Below, piece by piece: positions 44,765 through 54,157 of a DNA stretch of 64,000 bases. The translations under genes were made by a program, and so were the position numbers. The DNA lies in assembly GCF_017308075.1 (NCBI RefSeq), contig NZ_JAFKFX010000041.1, positions 37,260-101,259 of the forward strand. The letters run 5' to 3'. Under the pieces are notes generated by a model. That model worked only from the letters and a program-made list of their open reading frames with translations, had not been told where the DNA came from and searched no databases. How positions within the stretch are numbered: the stretch's first letter is position 1; each line of letters begins with the position of its first letter. The stretch is from Allobosea sp. (GTDB lineage: Bacteria > Pseudomonadota > Alphaproteobacteria > Rhizobiales > Beijerinckiaceae).

Positions 44765-45805
44765 ATGCGGATCGGCACGCTCAAGACCAGCTACGCCGCC
44801 GACGAGGCGCTGTTCGATAGCTCCGTGCAGCGCACGCTGCTGGTGCTGCTCGCACTCGCTGCGGTCGCCTTCCCCTTCGTGGCGAGTCCGTACTGGCTCT
44901 TCCTCGCCTGCCTCTGTGCCATCAATGTCGCGAGCGCGACGGGGCTGAACCTGCTCACCGGCTATACCGGGCTGGTCAGCCTCGGCCAGGCCGCGTTCAT
45001 GAGCGTCGGCGCCTATACCGTCGCGGTGCTGGAGATCCGGCTCGGCACGCCCTTCCTGCTCAACCTGCTGAGCGGCGCCGGCCTCGCCGCGATGATCGGC
45101 ATCCTCGTCGGCATTCCCAGTCTCAAGGTGAAGGGGCTCTATCTCGCCATCGCGACGATCGCGGCCTCGGTCATCCTGCACTTCCTGTTCTCGCACTGGT
45201 CGCTGACCGGCGAGGCGCGGGGCCTGTCGATGCCGCCGGCACGGCTGTTCGGGATCAGCCTCGACCAGCCCTTCTCGCTCTACTGGCTGATCATGCCGGT
45301 GACCTGCCTGATGGTGCTTGGCGCCGCCAACCTGCTGCGCACCCGCATCGGGCGCGCCTTCATCGCGATCCGCGACCGCGACATCTCGGCCGAGGTGCTC
45401 GGCATCCCGCTGCTCCGCTACAAGCTGACCAGCTTTGCGATCTCGTCCTTCTATGCCGGCCTCGCCGGCGGGCTCTGGGCCTATTTCTTCCGAGTCGTGA
45501 CGCCGGAGAGCTTTCCGCTGGTCAACTCGATCTTCTACCTCGCCGCGATCATCGTCGGCGGCATGGGGACGATCCTCGGCGGCATCCTCGGCGCGGTCTT
45601 CATGACACTCGTCCCCGAACTCCTGAAATTCGTCGCGAACTGGGCGACGCCGATCTATCCGGACGCACTCGCGGCGCTGGCGCCGGTACGCACCATCGTC
45701 TTCGGTGGGCTGATTGTCGGCTTCCTGATCTTCGAACCGCGCGGCCTCGCCGAGATCTGGCGGCGGGTGCGGCGCTTCTTCCATCTCTGGCCCTTCAGGA
45801 CATGA
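44765..45805 (+). CDS. Branched-chain-type ABC transporter permease (LivM type)
   Basis: A permease of 346 residues with about ten helices. LivM signatures are GLNLLTGYTGLVSLGQAAFM near residue 60 and the coupling loop RIGRAFIAIRDRDISAEVLG around 200. The first 30 residues are a hydrophilic cytoplasmic extension. It follows the LivH-type gene by four bases. Confidence 0.92.
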   Translation: MRIGTLKTSYAADEALFDSSVQRTLLVLLALAAVAFPFVASPYWLFLACLCAINVASATGLNLLTGYTGLVSLGQAAFMSVGAYTVAVLEIRLGTPFLLNLLSGAGLAAMIGILVGIPSLKVKGLYLAIATIAASVILHFLFSHWSLTGEARGLSMPPARLFGISLDQPFSLYWLIMPVTCLMVLGAANLLRTRIGRAFIAIRDRDISAEVLGIPLLRYKLTSFAISSFYAGLAGGLWAYFFRVVTPESFPLVNSIFYLAAIIVGGMGTILGGILGAVFMTLVPELLKFVANWATPIYPDALAALAPVRTIVFGGLIVGFLIFEPRGLAEIWRRVRRFFHLWPFRT

Positions 45806-45876
45806 AGGCGCACGGGACACGTGCCTTTGACGAAACGGCCGTCGCCAAGAGCGGCCATATCAGCGGGAGGACGAGC

Positions 45877-47058
45877 ATGAGCAAGATGAGGTTGAACCGG
45901 CGGGAGCTTCTGGCCGGGACGGCGGCAACCGCCGCGATGGCGTTCGGGATGGGGCCGCTCGCGGCGCAGGAAGGCGGCGACATCGTGCTCGGCGGCTCGA
46001 TCCCGCTGACCGGCGTCTTCGCCTTCGCGGGCGTCGGCATCCATGCCGGCATCCAGGACTATCTCAAGATCCTGAACGATGGCGGCGGCATCAAGGGCCG
46101 CAAGATCAAATATGTCGCCGAGGATACCGCCTACAAGGTCGACGCCTCGGTCGCCGCCTTCAACAAGATCACCAGCCAGGAGAAGGTTTCGCTCTACTAT
46201 GGCGATTCGACCGGCTTCTCGAAAACGATCAATCCCGAGCTCGAGCGCCGCGGCACCATGATCATGGCCGGCGCCTCCTTCGCGACCGAGCTTAACGACC
46301 CCAAGAAGTTCCCGCTGCAGTTCATGGCGGGGCCGGACTATACCGAGATGTTCGGCATCCTCCTGCGCTACATCGCCAAGGAGAAGCCGGGCGCGCGCGT
46401 CGCCTTCGTCTATTCCGACACCGAATTTGGCCGCGACCCGATCGTACCGGGCGAGGCGGTCGCCAAGGAGCTGAAGCTCAACGTCGTCGAGAAGATCGTG
46501 ACCCCGCCCGGCAGCGTCGACGTCTCGACCGAGGTGCTGAAGCTGCGCCGCGCCAATCCCGACTTCACGATCTTCCACGGCTATGTGCTGGCGCCGATCC
46601 CGGAATTCGTCACGCAGGCGAAGCAGATGGGCATGAAGAGCCAGTTCATGGGCACGTTCTGGACCATGGACAATTCGACGGTGCAGCGCATGGGCGACGC
46701 CGCCGACGGCTTCATGGGCGTGATGCCGTACCGCTACTATTACGACAAGGACGGTACCGCGCCGATGCTGGAGAAGATCCGGCAGATGCGCACCGAGTAC
46801 CAGTCGACCGGCTACCTGCAAGGCTTCGTCACCGCCATGCTGATGGCCGAGGCGGTGAAGCGGACGCTCGATGCCGGCAAGGAGCTGACCGGCGCCAATC
46901 TCAAGGCCGGGCTAAACAGCATCAAGGACTTCGACACCGGCGGCCTGTTCGGCGTGCCGATCTCGATCCCCGGCAATTCCGTGCCGGTCGGCCGGATCTA
47001 TCGCTTCGACAGCAAGGCCAAGCAGATGCTGCCGGCCTCCGACTGGATCAAGCTTTGA
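45877..47058 (+). CDS. ABC transporter substrate-binding protein (LivK-like, Peripla_BP_6)
   Basis: A periplasmic binding protein of 393 residues with a twin-arginine-like signal (LNRRELLAGTAATAAMAF; cleavage probably after LAA near residue 29). The mature protein starts IVLGGSIPLTGVFAF and keeps the type I periplasmic fold. The ATG at 45877 has GGGAGGA upstream. Binding proteins of this subgroup in ligase/thiolase operons often bind aromatic or fatty carboxylates rather than leucine; the ligand cannot be read here. Confidence 0.92.
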   Translation: MSKMRLNRRELLAGTAATAAMAFGMGPLAAQEGGDIVLGGSIPLTGVFAFAGVGIHAGIQDYLKILNDGGGIKGRKIKYVAEDTAYKVDASVAAFNKITSQEKVSLYYGDSTGFSKTINPELERRGTMIMAGASFATELNDPKKFPLQFMAGPDYTEMFGILLRYIAKEKPGARVAFVYSDTEFGRDPIVPGEAVAKELKLNVVEKIVTPPGSVDVSTEVLKLRRANPDFTIFHGYVLAPIPEFVTQAKQMGMKSQFMGTFWTMDNSTVQRMGDAADGFMGVMPYRYYYDKDGTAPMLEKIRQMRTEYQSTGYLQGFVTAMLMAEAVKRTLDAGKELTGANLKAGLNSIKDFDTGGLFGVPISIPGNSVPVGRIYRFDSKAKQMLPASDWIKL

Positions 47059-47088
47059 TCCTCAGGCGCAGGGCGAGGGGCTGAAGGC

Positions 47089-47898
47089 ATGGCCGGGACC
47101 GCGGTGCTCGACGTCAACAATGTCGAGGTCGTCTACAACAGGACGGTGCAGGTGCTGCGCGGCCTGTCGCTGCGCGTGCCGCAGGGGCAGATCGTCGCCC
47201 TGCTCGGCTCGAACGGTGCCGGCAAGTCGACGCTGCTCAAGGCCGTCTCGAACCTGCTCGCGCTCGAGGATGGCGCCGTCACTGGCGGCGCCATCCATTT
47301 CCAGGGCGACGATATCGCGAGCCTTGCCCCGCACGGCCTCGTCCGGCGCGGCCTGTTCCATGTCATGGAGGGGCGGCGCATCTTCGAGGACCTGACGGTC
47401 GAGGAGAACCTGACCGCCGCGACCTTCGCGCTGACCGGGCGCAAGCTGCCGGCGGCGGATTTCGATCTGGTCTACAGCTATTTCCCGCGCCTGCACGAGC
47501 GCCGCAAGGGGCTGGCGGGCTATCTCTCCGGCGGAGAGCAGCAGATGCTCGCCATCGGGCGGGCGCTGATCGCGCGACCCTCGTTGATCCTGCTCGACGA
47601 GCCCTCGCTCGGCCTCGCGCCGAAGCTGGTCGAGGAGATCTTCACGATCATCGCCAGGATCAATGCCGAGCAGGGCGTCTCGATGCTGCTCGTCGAGCAG
47701 AACGCCGCGGTCGCCTTCGCGGTCGCCAATTACGGCTACATCCTCGAAATGGGCAAGGTGGTGATCGACGGCCCGGTCGAGAAGCTGGTCCGCGACCAGG
47801 ACGTGCGCGAATTCTATCTCGGCCTCGGCGGCGCCGGGGGCGAGCGCAGCTATCGCGACATCAAGCACTACAAGCGCCGCAAGCGCTGGCTTTCGTGA
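47089..47898 (+). CDS. Branched-chain-type ABC transporter ATP-binding protein (LivF type)
   Basis: An ATPase of 269 residues with Walker A GSNGAGKS at 40-47, signature LSGGEQQMLAIGRAL, Walker B LILLDEPSLGLAP and LLVEQNAAVAF. It has a basic C-terminal tail (DIKHYKRRKRW) seen in LivF proteins encoded beside acyl-CoA ligases. The ribosome site GAGGGGC precedes the ATG. Confidence 0.92.
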   Translation: MAGTAVLDVNNVEVVYNRTVQVLRGLSLRVPQGQIVALLGSNGAGKSTLLKAVSNLLALEDGAVTGGAIHFQGDDIASLAPHGLVRRGLFHVMEGRRIFEDLTVEENLTAATFALTGRKLPAADFDLVYSYFPRLHERRKGLAGYLSGGEQQMLAIGRALIARPSLILLDEPSLGLAPKLVEEIFTIIARINAEQGVSMLLVEQNAAVAFAVANYGYILEMGKVVIDGPVEKLVRDQDVREFYLGLGGAGGERSYRDIKHYKRRKRWLS

Positions 47899-47909
47899 GG
47901 TCGGCAACG

Positions 47910-49733
47910 ATGCGCGAGCTTCCCAATCTCACCCTGCCGCAGATGCTGCGCGAGAATGCGCGGACGATGCCCGAGCGCGTCGCCCTGAGGCAGAAGGATT
48001 TCGGCATCTGGCTGCCGATCAGCTGGGCCGAGTATGATCGCCGCGCCCGGCATTTCGGCCTCGGTCTGCGGGCGCTCGGCCTCGGCGAAGGCGGGCATGT
48101 CGGTATCCTCTCCGAGAACCGCGCCGAATGGGTGGTCGCCCAGCTCGGTGCCGGCATGGTCGGGGCGGTGGCGATCGGCGTCTATGCGACCAGCCCGGCC
48201 AATGAGGTCGCCTATGTGCTCGGGCATGCGGAAGTCGAGATCGTGGTCTGCGAGGACCAGGAGCAGGCCGACAAGGTGCTGGAGCGCATCGCCGAACTGC
48301 CGCGGCTGAAGCGGATCGTGGTGATCGATCCCAAGGGCCTGCGGCACTACGGTCCGGAGCTGATCATCTCCTTCGCCGATGTGCTGAAGAGCGGCGCCGA
48401 ATACGAGCTCGCGCATCCCGGCCTGGTCGAGGGCTGCCTCGCCGCCCAGATCCCGGCCGATATCGGCCTGATGGTCTACACCTCCGGCTCGACCGGCAAG
48501 CCCAAGGGCGCGATGCTGAGCTATCGCAACATGCGGGCCCAGGCGGCCGGCGTGATCGAACGGCTCGGCTACGACGCCGACACCACCAACCTGTCCTATC
48601 TGCCGCTCTGCCATGTCGCCGAGCAGATGCTGAGCACCATGGCGCCGATCTATGTCGGTTCCTGCGTCTCCTTCGGCGAGTCGATCCGCACCGTGCAGGA
48701 AGATCTGCGCGAGATCGCGCCGACGCTTTTCCTCGGCGTGCCGCGGATCTGGGAGAAGCTGCACGCCGCGATCCACATCAAGCTGATGGAGGCCGGCGGC
48801 TGGCGCCGGCGTCTGTTCGAGGCGGGTCTCGCCGCCTGCGAGCCCTTCGCCACCAAGCCACCGGCGGCGCGCAGCCTGCGCGAGAAGGCAGTCGCCGGCT
48901 TCTACCATCTCGTCATCTTCCGGGCGCTGCAGAACTTCATCGGCCTGCGCAAGGTCAAGGTCGCGCTTACCGGTGCAGCCCCGATCCCGCCGCGCATCGT
49001 GCAGTTCTTCCGCACGCTCGGCGTGCCTCTCGTCGAGGTCTACGGCCTCACCGAGACCTCCGGAATGTCCGTCGGTCAGCGTCTCCAGCGCCTGCTGCCT
49101 GCTTCAGTCGGCGAGGCTGTCGCCGGCGCCGAGCTCAAGCTGGGCGCCCAGGGCGAGCTCCTGCTGCGCGGCGACATCGTCTTCGAGGGCTATTTCCGCA
49201 ATCCCGAGGCGACGGCGGCCGTGCTGCGCGATGGCTGGCTGCACACCGGCGACGTTGCCGCGATCGAGGATGGTCAGACAAGGATCGTCGACCGGCTGAA
49301 GGACATCATGATCACGGCCGGGGGCAAGAATCTCAGCCCCTCCGAGATCGAGAACACGGTGAAGGGCAGCGCCTTCATCAAGGAGTGCATCGTCGTCGCC
49401 GATGGCCGGCGCTATCCCTCGGCACTGATCCAGATCGATGCCGAGACCGTCGGCAAATGGGCCGAGGAGAACCGCATCGCCTTCACCCATTTCCGCAGCC
49501 TCGCCGAGCACAGCCGCGTGCGCGAGCTGGTCGCCGCCGAGATCGAGCGAGCCAATGCCCAGCTCGCCCCCGTCGCGCAGCTCAAGCGCTTCCACCTCCT
49601 CGTCAAGGAACTCGACCATGACGATGACGAGGTCACCGCGACGATGAAGGTGCGCCGGGCCAACATCGCAAAGAAATACGCCGCCGAGATCGAAGGGCTG
49701 TACAAGCCCGAGCGGCAGGCCGAATCCGCCTGA
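47910..49733 (+). CDS. AMP-dependent acyl-CoA synthetase (long-chain type)
   Basis: An adenylate-forming ligase of 607 residues. The P-loop motif MVYTSGSTGKPKGAMLS lies near residue 190, YGLTETSG near 385, and the hinge/C-domain segment GWLHTGDVA followed by GGKNLSPSEIEN near 470. The absence of the usual catalytic-lysine GK motif at the extreme end and the HH-less form match the FadD15-like long-chain family. It would convert the imported acid to its CoA thioester. An upstream GTG at 47895 overlaps the LivF stop; the ATG at 47910 with GAGG upstream is preferred. Confidence 0.9.
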   Translation: MRELPNLTLPQMLRENARTMPERVALRQKDFGIWLPISWAEYDRRARHFGLGLRALGLGEGGHVGILSENRAEWVVAQLGAGMVGAVAIGVYATSPANEVAYVLGHAEVEIVVCEDQEQADKVLERIAELPRLKRIVVIDPKGLRHYGPELIISFADVLKSGAEYELAHPGLVEGCLAAQIPADIGLMVYTSGSTGKPKGAMLSYRNMRAQAAGVIERLGYDADTTNLSYLPLCHVAEQMLSTMAPIYVGSCVSFGESIRTVQEDLREIAPTLFLGVPRIWEKLHAAIHIKLMEAGGWRRRLFEAGLAACEPFATKPPAARSLREKAVAGFYHLVIFRALQNFIGLRKVKVALTGAAPIPPRIVQFFRTLGVPLVEVYGLTETSGMSVGQRLQRLLPASVGEAVAGAELKLGAQGELLLRGDIVFEGYFRNPEATAAVLRDGWLHTGDVAAIEDGQTRIVDRLKDIMITAGGKNLSPSEIENTVKGSAFIKECIVVADGRRYPSALIQIDAETVGKWAEENRIAFTHFRSLAEHSRVRELVAAEIERANAQLAPVAQLKRFHLLVKELDHDDDEVTATMKVRRANIAKKYAAEIEGLYKPERQAESA

Positions 49734-49745
49734 AGGAGCAGTTTC

Positions 49746-50927
49746 ATGAGCCGACATGTCGTCATCACCGCGGGCGTCCGCACTGCCATCGGCACCTTTG
49801 GCGGGGCGCTGTCCGGCCACGCGCCGTCGGAGCTCGGGGCGCTCGTCGTCGGCGAGGCGCTGAGCCGCGCCGGCTTGCCCGCTGCCGAGGTTGGCCATGT
49901 CGTCTTCGGCAATGTCATCCTGACCGAGTCGAAAGATGCCTATCTCGCCCGCGTCGCGGCGATCGAGGCCGGGATTCCGGTTGAGGTGCCCGCGATGACG
50001 CTGAACCGGCTCTGCGGTTCCGGCGTGCAGGCGATCGTCTCGGCGGCGCAGGCGATCATGCTCGGCGATTGCGACACCGCGGTCGCCGGCGGCGCCGAGA
50101 CGATGAGCCGCGCGCCGCATCTGCTCGCCACGGCCCGCTTCGGCCAGCGCATGGGCGATGCCGTCGTCGCCGACCATCTGACCGGCGTACTGACCGACCC
50201 GTTCGGCAACGGCATCATGGGCATCACCGCCGAGAACGTCGCCGAGCGCTATGGCATCGACCGCGAGGCGCAGGACGCCTTCGCCGCCGAGAGCCAGCGC
50301 CGCGCCGCCGAGGCGATCGCCGCCGGCCGCTTCAAGGAGCAGATTCTGCCGGTCGATGTCCGCAAGGGCCGCGACACCAACAGCTTCGATACCGACGAGC
50401 ACCCCAAGCCGGCGACGACGGCGGAGACGCTGAAGGGCCTGCGCCCGACCTTCAAGAAGGACGGAACGGTCACGCCCGGCAACGCCTCCGGCATCAATGA
50501 CGGCGCCGCCGCCATGGTGCTGATGGAGGAAGGCCGTGCCAGCCGCGAGGGCAAGCCGATGCTGGCGCGCCTCGTCGGCTACGCCCATGCCGGCGTCGAG
50601 CCCGGCGTGATGGGCATCGGCCCGGTGCCGGCTGTGCAGGCTCTGCTCAAGCGCACCGGGCTCTCGCTCGGCGATTTCGACGTGATCGAGTCGAACGAGG
50701 CCTTTGCCGCCCAGGCCTGCGCGGTCGCCAAGGAACTCGGCTTCGATCCGGCCAGGGTCAATCCGAATGGCGGGGCGATCGCGCTCGGCCATCCCGTCGG
50801 CGCGACGGGCGCGATCATCACCCTCAAGGCGGCCTATGAGCTTCAGCGCAGCGGTGGCCGCTACGGGCTCATCACGATGTGCATCGGCGGCGGTCAGGGC
50901 ATCGCGCTCGCGATCGAGCGGGCCTGA
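49746..50927 (+). CDS. Acetyl-CoA C-acyltransferase (thiolase)
   Basis: A thiolase of 393 residues with all catalytic residues: Cys90 in LNRLCGSG, His349 in LGHPVGATG and Cys379 in MCIGGGQG. The length and sequence fit a degradative or biosynthetic type II thiolase; the operon suggests cleavage at the end of beta-oxidation of the imported acid. It lies 12 bases after the ligase gene. No acyl-CoA dehydrogenase or hydroxyacyl-CoA dehydrogenase is present in the operon. Confidence 0.93.
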   Translation: MSRHVVITAGVRTAIGTFGGALSGHAPSELGALVVGEALSRAGLPAAEVGHVVFGNVILTESKDAYLARVAAIEAGIPVEVPAMTLNRLCGSGVQAIVSAAQAIMLGDCDTAVAGGAETMSRAPHLLATARFGQRMGDAVVADHLTGVLTDPFGNGIMGITAENVAERYGIDREAQDAFAAESQRRAAEAIAAGRFKEQILPVDVRKGRDTNSFDTDEHPKPATTAETLKGLRPTFKKDGTVTPGNASGINDGAAAMVLMEEGRASREGKPMLARLVGYAHAGVEPGVMGIGPVPAVQALLKRTGLSLGDFDVIESNEAFAAQACAVAKELGFDPARVNPNGGAIALGHPVGATGAIITLKAAYELQRSGGRYGLITMCIGGGQGIALAIERA

Positions 50928-50932
50928 GCCGG

Positions 50933-51601
50933 ATGGCGGCGCCACTCTGGAAGACGCAGGCGCAGCGCGAGCAGGAGCGCGCGCTGAAGCGCGAGGCCGT
51001 GCTGCGGGCTGCGGCGCGCGCCTTCAGCGAGCAGGGCTTTCACCGGACCTCGCTCGACGATGTCGCGGAACGGCTGAATGTCACCAAGCCGACGATCTAC
51101 CACTATGTCCGCAGCAAGGACGAGATCCTGTTCGAATGCGTGCGGATCGGACTGGAGCGGCTCGATTCGGCGTCAGCCCAGGCCGAGGCGCAGCGCGGTC
51201 GCGGGCGCGGTCTCGAGCGGCTGATCGTGCTCTGGACCGAATATGCGCGGATCGTCACCGAGGATTTCGGGCGCTGCCTCATCCTGGTCGGCGAGGACCC
51301 CTTGCCGGCGGAGACGCGCAAGGAGCTGCGTGCCCTCAAGGGCAAGATCGACAAGCGCTTCCGCGGCCTGATCGAGCAGGGCATCGCCGACGGCTCGATC
51401 CAGCCCTGCGACCCCAAGCTGCTCGCCTTCGCGGCCGCCGGCGCGCTGAGCTGGATCGCGCGCTGGCATGACCCGGCGGGCTCGCTGCCGGTCGACGAGA
51501 TCGCCCGGCAGACGATCGGCTTCTTCGTCCACGGCATCGGAGCGAATGGCGCAGGAGCAGGGGACAGTCGCCATGCCGGAGAGCATGTGAGCGCGGTGTA
51601 A
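50933..51601 (+). CDS. TetR/AcrR-family transcriptional regulator
   Basis: A repressor of 222 residues with the TetR helix-turn-helix at about 20-66 (GFHRTSLDDVAERLNVTKP and TIYHYVRSKDEIL) and an all-helical ligand domain to residue 205, followed by a low-complexity tail. It is the last gene of the crotonase-liv operon, five bases after the thiolase gene. Members in such positions usually respond to acyl-CoA and repress the operon; the dyad at 42165 is a candidate target. Confidence 0.9.
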   Translation: MAAPLWKTQAQREQERALKREAVLRAAARAFSEQGFHRTSLDDVAERLNVTKPTIYHYVRSKDEILFECVRIGLERLDSASAQAEAQRGRGRGLERLIVLWTEYARIVTEDFGRCLILVGEDPLPAETRKELRALKGKIDKRFRGLIEQGIADGSIQPCDPKLLAFAAAGALSWIARWHDPAGSLPVDEIARQTIGFFVHGIGANGAGAGDSRHAGEHVSAV

Positions 51602-51692
51602 GCCGGTCCTCCCGCCTGTCGGAATCGCGGATTTTCCGAACCGCGCGCAGGCCGAGGCAGCGACACGCGCGCCCGGCTGCTAAAATTTGCGA

Positions 51693-51706
51693 TTGATTGA
51701 CATCAA
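51693..51706. promoter_or_regulatory. FNR/FixK box
   Basis: TTGAT-TGAC-ATCAA is an exact match to the FNR/FixK/Anr consensus TTGAT-N4-ATCAA. It sits 143 bases before the DUF3141 start in a gap of 247 bases and would place transcription start near 51741 if it acts as a class II activator site. It predicts induction of the DUF3141-pta-ackA operon at low oxygen. Confidence 0.8.
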
Positions 51707-51848
51707 TTACGCGTGTTCCCGAACACCGCATTGAGGCGGGCAGCGGCCAGGGTCGTTGCTAAAGCGTCTTACGCTGGCGATAGTGCAGTGCGGCAAGCCG
51801 CTGCGACGCTCCGACGTACAAGCCCCGTGGCGTGTAGGGAAAAGCGAT

Positions 51849-54149
51849 ATGATCGGTCCCTTCTCGGTGAACCCATCCGCCGGTGCAAAGGCGGAAGCCC
51901 TGTTTCGCAGTGATCTCGGCGATTATCTGGTCGATGTCGCGCAGCGCAATCTGCTGATGCTCGACGTGCTGCGCCGGCGCGGCGACAATTATCTTGAGCA
52001 TATGGCGATGATCGCCCCGCATGTCCTGGGCTTCAGCTTCGAGCCCGTGATGAGCGGCCGCAGCCTGCCGCGCCCGGTGAACTACTGGCTGGTCCGGATC
52101 ATTCCACCGGAGGGCGTCGTCACCAACGAGGCAGCGCGCCCCTTCATCGTCGTCGATCCGCGCGCCGGCCATGGCCCGGGAATCGGCGGGATGAAGCCGG
52201 ACAGCGAGATCGGCGCGGCGCTCGCCGCCGGCCATCCCTGCTATTTCATCGGCTTCCTCCCCGATCCGGTGCCGGGGCAGACGATCGAGGATGTCGGCTG
52301 TGCCGAGGCCGCCTTCATCGAAGCCGTGATCAAGCGCCATCCCGACTACCCCGGCAAACCCTGCGTGATCGGCAATTGCCAGGCCGGCTGGGCCGTGCTC
52401 GGGCTCGCCGCCGCAAGACCCGATCTGATGGGGCCGATCATGGCGGCGGGTGCGCCGCTGGCCTATTGGAACGGCAAGGACGGCCTCAACCCGATGCGCT
52501 ATTCGGGCGGCATGCTCGGCGGCTCCTGGCTGGCCTCGCTGACGGGCGATCTCGGCGCCGGCATCTTCGACGGGGCCTATCTCGTCCAGAATTTCGAGAA
52601 GCTGAACCCGGCCAATACCTGGTGGGGCAAGCTCTACGATGTCTGGTCTCAGGTCGACACGGAAGCCGAGCGCTTCCTCTCCTTCGAGAAATGGTGGGGC
52701 GGGCATGTGCTGCTCAACCGCGAGGAGATCGAGTTCATCGTCGAGGAGCTCTTCGTCGGCAACAAGCTGACCAAGGGCGAGGTCAGGCTGTCCTCCGGCA
52801 AGGCGATCGATCTGCGCGAGGTCACCTCGCCGATCGTGGTGTTCTGCTCCTGGGGCGACAACATCACCCCGCCGCAGCAGGCGCTGGGCTGGATCACCGA
52901 TCTCTATGCCAGCGATCTCGCTCTGATCGCGGCCGAGCAGACCATCGTCTACTGCATTCATCCGCAGGCCGGCCATCTCGGCGTGTTCGTCTCGAGTTCG
53001 GTGGCAAAGAAGGAGCACACTGAACTCACCGAGAACATGGACCTGATCGACATCCTGCCTCCCGGCCTGTGGGAAGCGGTGATCACGCCGCGCGAGCCGG
53101 GGCAGGACTATGCCGACCTCGCCGCCGGCAAGCATGTGCTGCGCTTCGAGCCGCGCAAGCTCGACGACATCCGGGCGCTCGGGCTGAACAGCGCCGAGGA
53201 CGACCGGCGTTTCGCGACCGTCGCCAGGCTTTCCGAGATCAATTCCGATCTCTACAAGACTTGGCTACGTCCCTGGGTGAACGCCGTCGCCAATGCACCC
53301 GTCGCGGAATTGTCGCGCCGGCTCAATCCGCTGCGCTCGCAATTCGAAGCGTTCTCGCACAATAACCCGTTTCTGCGTGGCGTGCCGGTCTTGGCGGAGC
53401 AGGTTCGCCGTAACCGCCGCCCGGCAGCCCCGGGCAATCCGTTCCTGGCCTGGCAGCAGATGGCTTCGCAGAACATCGCCGCCTCGCTCGACCTGTTCCG
53501 CGACATTCGCGATTCCGCCACCGAACTCCTGTTCAAGCAGGTCTATGGCTCTCCTGCGCTGCAGCAGGCGCTCGGCGTCACCGATGAGACGGCGCGCCCC
53601 GTACCCGCCGATCGTGAGCGTGGAGTCGCCGAGCTGGAGGCCGGGCTCGCCGGTCTGCGCCAGCGGGTCAGCGAGATCAACGCGAACATCGCCGTGCTGC
53701 GAGCCTTCATGTTCGTCCTGGCAGCAGGCAAGAGCCTCGACGAGCGCATCTTCGCTGCGCTCCGGCGGCTGCAGAAAAAGCATCAGAGCCTCGAAGGCAC
53801 GACGCTCTGGCAATTCAAGGCCAAGGTCCGGGAGCAGCTCTTCATGCTGCGCTTCGACCGGGACGAGGCCGTCGCCGCGATCGAGCGTGTTCTGCAAACG
53901 CAGGCGCCGCCGATCTCGCTGGAGGAGTTCCACGGCATCCTGACCGCGGCCGGCCCGCTCGAAGGCGAGGCGCTCACCCGCTACGAACGCGTCAGCAGGA
54001 TGTTCCCGGATCATGCGCCGGAGCGCGAGCCGCCGGCGCCGGGCGTCGGGACGTCCGCTGCGACTGTCCGCGCAGCCACGCCCAAGCCGGCAGCGCAGCG
54101 GCGCCTGCCCGGCGCCGGAACGCGCCGCCGCACCGCCCCGCAGAAGTGA
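51849..54149 (+). CDS. DUF3141 protein, PHA-synthase-like alpha/beta hydrolase
   Basis: A protein of 766 residues. The N-terminal 60 residues are helical, followed by an alpha/beta-hydrolase domain (about 75-390) and a helical C-terminal half that ends in a proline/arginine-rich tail. The nucleophile elbow GNCQAGW has Cys177, like the cysteine lipase-box of PHA synthases; Asp337 in WGDNITPPQQ and His376 in QAGHLGVF complete a triad that resembles the DHIVP and GHI motifs of PhaC. DUF3141 has no assigned activity. The gene heads an operon with pta, ackA and fabI, behind an FNR/FixK box. The ATG at 51849 is chosen; a TTG at 51756 would add 31 residues. Confidence 0.88.
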   Translation: MIGPFSVNPSAGAKAEALFRSDLGDYLVDVAQRNLLMLDVLRRRGDNYLEHMAMIAPHVLGFSFEPVMSGRSLPRPVNYWLVRIIPPEGVVTNEAARPFIVVDPRAGHGPGIGGMKPDSEIGAALAAGHPCYFIGFLPDPVPGQTIEDVGCAEAAFIEAVIKRHPDYPGKPCVIGNCQAGWAVLGLAAARPDLMGPIMAAGAPLAYWNGKDGLNPMRYSGGMLGGSWLASLTGDLGAGIFDGAYLVQNFEKLNPANTWWGKLYDVWSQVDTEAERFLSFEKWWGGHVLLNREEIEFIVEELFVGNKLTKGEVRLSSGKAIDLREVTSPIVVFCSWGDNITPPQQALGWITDLYASDLALIAAEQTIVYCIHPQAGHLGVFVSSSVAKKEHTELTENMDLIDILPPGLWEAVITPREPGQDYADLAAGKHVLRFEPRKLDDIRALGLNSAEDDRRFATVARLSEINSDLYKTWLRPWVNAVANAPVAELSRRLNPLRSQFEAFSHNNPFLRGVPVLAEQVRRNRRPAAPGNPFLAWQQMASQNIAASLDLFRDIRDSATELLFKQVYGSPALQQALGVTDETARPVPADRERGVAELEAGLAGLRQRVSEINANIAVLRAFMFVLAAGKSLDERIFAALRRLQKKHQSLEGTTLWQFKAKVREQLFMLRFDRDEAVAAIERVLQTQAPPISLEEFHGILTAAGPLEGEALTRYERVSRMFPDHAPEREPPAPGVGTSAATVRAATPKPAAQRRLPGAGTRRRTAPQK

Positions 54150-54157
54150 CCCCGAAC

